Assembly (NCBI GenBank): GCA_002297935.1
Contig: DBLC01000147.1
Coordinates: 222 to 14,436 of the forward strand
DNA from: Dialister sp. UBA734
Lineage (GTDB): Bacteria > Bacillota > Negativicutes > Veillonellales > Dialisteraceae
Length of the DNA: 14,215 bases
Direction of reading: 5' to 3'
In this document: positions 12,796 through 14,215 of the stretch, piece by piece
Numbering within the stretch: the stretch's first letter is position 1
Layout of the letters: each line of letters begins with the position of its first letter
Notes under the pieces: model-generated
What the model was told of the DNA's origin: nothing
Seen by the model: the letters and a program-made list of their open reading frames with translations, nothing else
Databases searched by the model: none
Translations under genes and position numbers: made by a program

Positions 12796-13411
12796 TTACA
12801 CCTTGTACCTGGTCACCGACCGGCGGATGCCCCAGGGAGACACCTTGGAAAACGTGGTGGAAAAAGCCATCCAAGGCGGCGTGACACTGGTACAGCTGAG
12901 AGAAAAATCCGGAGATACCGGCGTGCTATACGAACGGGCGGTAGCGCTGAAAAAAATCACAGACCAGTATCATATACCGCTCATCATTGATGACCGCATC
13001 GACGTGATGCTAGCCAGCGGTGCCGATGGGGTCCACGTGGGCCAAAGCGATATGCCAGCCCACATAGCCAGGGCTATGATTGGACCAGATAAAATCCTAG
13101 GTGTTTCAGCAGCCAACTTAGAAGAAGCCCTGCAAGCGGAAGTCGATGGAGCGGACTATTTGGGCGTTGGTGCCATGTATCCCACAGCAACCAAAACCGA
13201 TGCAGACTTTACCACCATGGAAACATTGAAAGAGATAAAAAGAAAAGTGCACATTCCCGTAGTGGCCATTGGCGGAATTAATCAGCACACCATTCCAGAC
13301 TTTAGAAATAGTAGAATCGACGGCTTTGCAATCGTCTCCGCCATCATGGCAAGCCAGACACCAGAAACAGCAGCGAGAGAACTGAAAGAGCTGATTGAGA
13401 GAACAATATAA
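12782..13411 (+). CDS. thiE: Thiamine-phosphate synthase
   Basis: This 209-aa TIM-barrel enzyme joins HMP-pyrophosphate and thiazole phosphate to thiamine monophosphate, using the product of ThiM. ATG 12782 was chosen from the family N-terminus (LYLVTD at 8-13) and the ribosome site AGGGAG (12770-12775) inside thiM; an in-frame ATG at 12734 would add 16 residues unlike the family. QLREK is at 38-42, GADGVHVGQ at 80-88, GVGAMYPTATK follows, and the phosphate-binding GGI is in the last third. The usual NDR reads DDR (70-72). ThiD, needed for HMP-PP, is not in the window. The 14-nt overlap with thiM implies coupling. Confidence 0.96.
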   Translation: MKKIDYTLYLVTDRRMPQGDTLENVVEKAIQGGVTLVQLREKSGDTGVLYERAVALKKITDQYHIPLIIDDRIDVMLASGADGVHVGQSDMPAHIARAMIGPDKILGVSAANLEEALQAEVDGADYLGVGAMYPTATKTDADFTTMETLKEIKRKVHIPVVAIGGINQHTIPDFRNSRIDGFAIVSAIMASQTPETAARELKELIERTI

Positions 13412-13423
13412 ATGATAAATGCA

Positions 13424-13487
13424 GTGAGAAGTTAGAAGTGAGAAGTTAGAAATGGTGGTGGCGGCGCGTCAAATTTGGAAGCGCCGC
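13424..13487. repeat. Heptad tract + ATGGTGG + GC hairpin module, copy 2
   Basis: GTGAGAA, GTTAGAA, GTGAGAA, GTTAGAA (13424-13451) run into ATGGTGG (13452-13458) and a perfect 7-bp hairpin GCGGCGC (13461-13467)/GCGCCGC (13481-13487). The order equals that of 8900-8957, but the heptad words differ completely. It starts 12 bases after the thiE stop. Confidence 0.85.
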
Positions 13488-13504
13488 AATTATATATGTA
13501 TTTG

Positions 13505-13548
13505 AAAAGACCTGAGTGGAAAGAGATATTTCTGCCCGGGTTCTTTTT
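13505..13548 (+). terminator. Probable terminator of the Sel1-thiM-thiE operon
   Basis: AAAAGACCTGAGTGGAAA (13505-13522) pairs imperfectly (several G·U and a mismatch) with TTTCTGCCCGGGTTC (13529-13543), followed by TTTTT (13544-13548). It is less perfect than the other terminators but well placed. Confidence 0.65.
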
Positions 13549-13634
13549 GTATAATTTGTTGGTGACTGGTGCCTAGTGGAGGGATTAGTAGCTAGGCCTT
13601 AGGGATTAGGGAAAGTGTGCTGCTATCCGTAAAC

Positions 13635-13720
13635 GTCATTTCGACCGATGGGATTTGTACGAAATGACTGTGCTGTGTAGTTCGGTTCTATGTTAGACAG
13701 AAGTGGAGAAATCTCAAAGC
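13635..13720. repeat. Dispersed-repeat remnant with GTCATTTCG hairpin
   Basis: GTCATTTCG (13635-13643) and CGAAATGAC (13660-13668) form a perfect 9-bp stem. GAAGTGGAGAAATCTC follows at about 13700-13715. From memory, GTCATTTCGACCG next to GAAGTGGAGAAATCTC is a spelling that recurs in intergenic repeats of many Firmicutes and Bacteroidetes, so I take this as a decayed copy. Confidence 0.5.
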
Positions 13721-13772
13721 AGTAGCGGATTATATCGCCAGCTGTATGACAATCCGGTACGGGATAATAGTA

Positions 13773-13796
13773 CAGTTAACAGTTAACGGTTAACTG
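13773..13796. repeat. CAGTTAA heptads beside parS
   Basis: CAGTTAA, CAGTTAA, CGGTTAA, CTG: three 7-nt units ending 1 base before the parS palindrome. GTTAAC is itself palindromic, so the tract is partly self-complementary. Confidence 0.8.
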
Positions 13797-13797
13797 A

Positions 13798-13819
13798 TCA
13801 TGTTTCACGTGAAACATGA
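13798..13819. promoter_or_regulatory. parS: parS site (ParB/Spo0J binding)
   Basis: The 16-bp palindrome TGTTTCACGTGAAACA (13801-13816) equals the canonical chromosomal parS of B. subtilis and most bacteria with ParABS, and the symmetry extends to 22 bp (13798-13819). ParB loads here, spreads with CTP and recruits SMC for origin segregation. Chromosomal parS sites cluster near oriC. No parA or parB gene is in the window. Confidence 0.95.
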
Positions 13820-13847
13820 CTCCGGCGGCACATACATACCAATGATA

Positions 13848-13919
13848 GGTCCGTAGGACATCGCCCCAACGGGGGAGATGCCGAAGGCAGAGGGGGTGCA
13901 TTTCCACGGCCGAAGGCCG
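13848..13919. repeat. Chain of four GC-rich triloop hairpins
   Basis: GTCC-GTA-GGAC (13849-13859), CCCC-AAC-GGGG (13864-13874), TGCC-GAA-GGCA (13879-13889) and CGGCC-GAA-GGCCG (13907-13919) follow each other. The part around CGGGGGAGATGCCGAAGGCA resembles, from memory, GC-rich intergenic repeats common in gut Firmicutes. Confidence 0.7.
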
Positions 13920-14039
13920 GTTGTATGGTTTTCTGAATACAAAGCGGTACCATTTCACTGTTAGAAAACACAAATAATTACAACTATTTCCCAATCCCTA
14001 GGGCCTAGCTACTAATCCCTGTTATATAAAAGGGGTATT

Positions 14040-14140
14040 GGGGCGCTTTCAAATATTGTGCGCCCCTTCCACCATTACGCACTTCGCACTACGCACTTCG
14101 CGCTACGCATTACGCACTTCGCACTACGCATTACGCACTG
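14040..14140. repeat. Heptad tract + ATGGTGG + GC hairpin module, copy 3 (inverted, longest)
   Basis: Hairpin GGGGCGC (14040-14046)/GCGCCCC (14060-14066), then CCACCAT (minus: ATGGTGG) and nine consecutive perfect heptads 14074-14136: ATTACGC, ACTTCGC, ACTACGC, ACTTCGC, GCTACGC, ATTACGC, ACTTCGC, ACTACGC, ATTACGC. It is copy 1 (8900-8957) in reverse, with more units. Confidence 0.9.
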
Positions 14141-14154
14141 AAACACAAAAAATG

Positions 14155-14204
14155 AAAAAAGTTGCAAAAAGTTGTTGACACAACCGGTGCGAATGTGGTA
14201 TTAT
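14155..14204 (+). promoter_or_regulatory. Strong promoter reading out of the window
   Basis: TTGACA (14175-14180), 18 bases, TATTAT (14199-14204), preceded by an A-rich GAAAAAAGTTGCAAAAAGTT stretch like an UP element. The start is expected near 14211. The style is typical of tRNA or rRNA operons, but the gene lies outside the window. Confidence 0.75.
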
Positions 14205-14215
14205 CTTACACGTCG

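Larger units (their letters stand above)
13561..14020. repeat. Large heptad inverted repeat enclosing ~375 bp
   Basis: The left tract (13561-13613) has GTGACTG, GTGCCTA, a short unit, GGGATTA, GTAGCTA, GGCCTTA, GGGATTA. The right tract (13988-14020) is its complement over 33 bases (13581-13613) with two mismatches. The right arm shares 28 consecutive bases with 5997-6024, and both are followed by a similar AAGGGG(T)ATTGGGG. The enclosed DNA contains parS and other repeats. Confidence 0.85.
13412..14215. other. 800-bp gene-free region with stacked repeats and parS
   Basis: No gene is supported on either strand. In order: heptad-hairpin module (13424-13487), terminator (13505-13548), left arm of a large inverted repeat (13561-13613), a hairpin with a common dispersed-repeat spelling (13635-13668), CAGTTAA heptads (13773-13796), parS (13798-13819), a chain of triloop hairpins (13848-13919), right arm (13988-14020), heptad-hairpin module (14040-14140) and a strong outward promoter (14175-14204). 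The minus-strand frame at 13776-13994 reads through parS and repeats and is not credible. Confidence 0.8.

Noticed and set aside
13776..13994. 72-codon minus frame containing MFHVKH
   Set aside because: The MFHVKH string is simply parS read as codons; the rest covers repeats, and there is no credible start signal.
14074..14140. CRISPR-like regular repetition
   Set aside because: The 7-nt units are directly adjacent with no spacers of constant length and no cas genes; CRISPR repeats are much longer.

Overview
All recognisable genes lie on the + strand. The set (PPK1 with a Ppx/GppA relative, a YabE/YocH-like G5/3D-domain exoprotein, an lspA-rluD type pair, ssrA, a small thioredoxin, a Sel1-repeat protein, thiM-thiE), strong AGGAGG ribosome sites, TTGACA/TATAAT promoters and a Bacillus-type parS site point to a Firmicutes chromosome. 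My best guess is a moderate-GC Negativicute (Acidaminococcus-like). That is an impression from gene style, not a proof. The perfect parS site suggests the window is fairly close to the replication origin.

Layout: 1-387 is a gene-free leader with an inverted pair of heptanucleotide-repeat tracts. 388-4115 is a two-gene polyphosphate operon: a Ppx/GppA-like protein with eroded motifs, then intact PPK1, coupled by a 2-nt gap. 4116-4818 holds palindromes, a strong terminator and the promoter of a secreted 3D-domain protein (4819-5796), which has its own terminator. 5797-6318 is filled by two stacked inverted-repeat elements and an extended -10 promoter for the lspA-rluD-type operon (6319-7670). 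A P1-family (DmpA-like) self-processing peptidase/amidase (7938-8891) is bracketed by two related ~190-bp palindromic elements in opposite orientation. ssrA (tmRNA, 9255-9600) has a near-consensus promoter and a terminator. A thioredoxin (9867-10181) follows with the same promoter type. A Sel1-repeat protein, ThiM and ThiE (10457-13411) form an apparent operon. 13412-14215 is gene-free and holds a parS site, stacked repeats and a strong promoter that fires out of the window.

The striking feature is not a gene. The intergenic regions from end to end carry tracts of degenerate 7-nt units (GTGACTG, GTAGCTA, GGGATTA, GTGCGTA, GTGAGAA, CAGTTAA and others; one element uses 9-nt units). Unit spelling varies but the 7-nt period is mostly kept, and tracts often face each other as inverted pairs that can form long hairpins. 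Within one pair the arms differ by a whole unit. Three tracts are attached to the same ATGGTGG plus GC-rich hairpin module, and one tract forms the terminator of the thioredoxin gene. This looks like a family of modular dispersed palindromes that evolve by gain, loss and swapping of units. The nearest analogue I know is the heptanucleotide STRR repeats of cyanobacteria.
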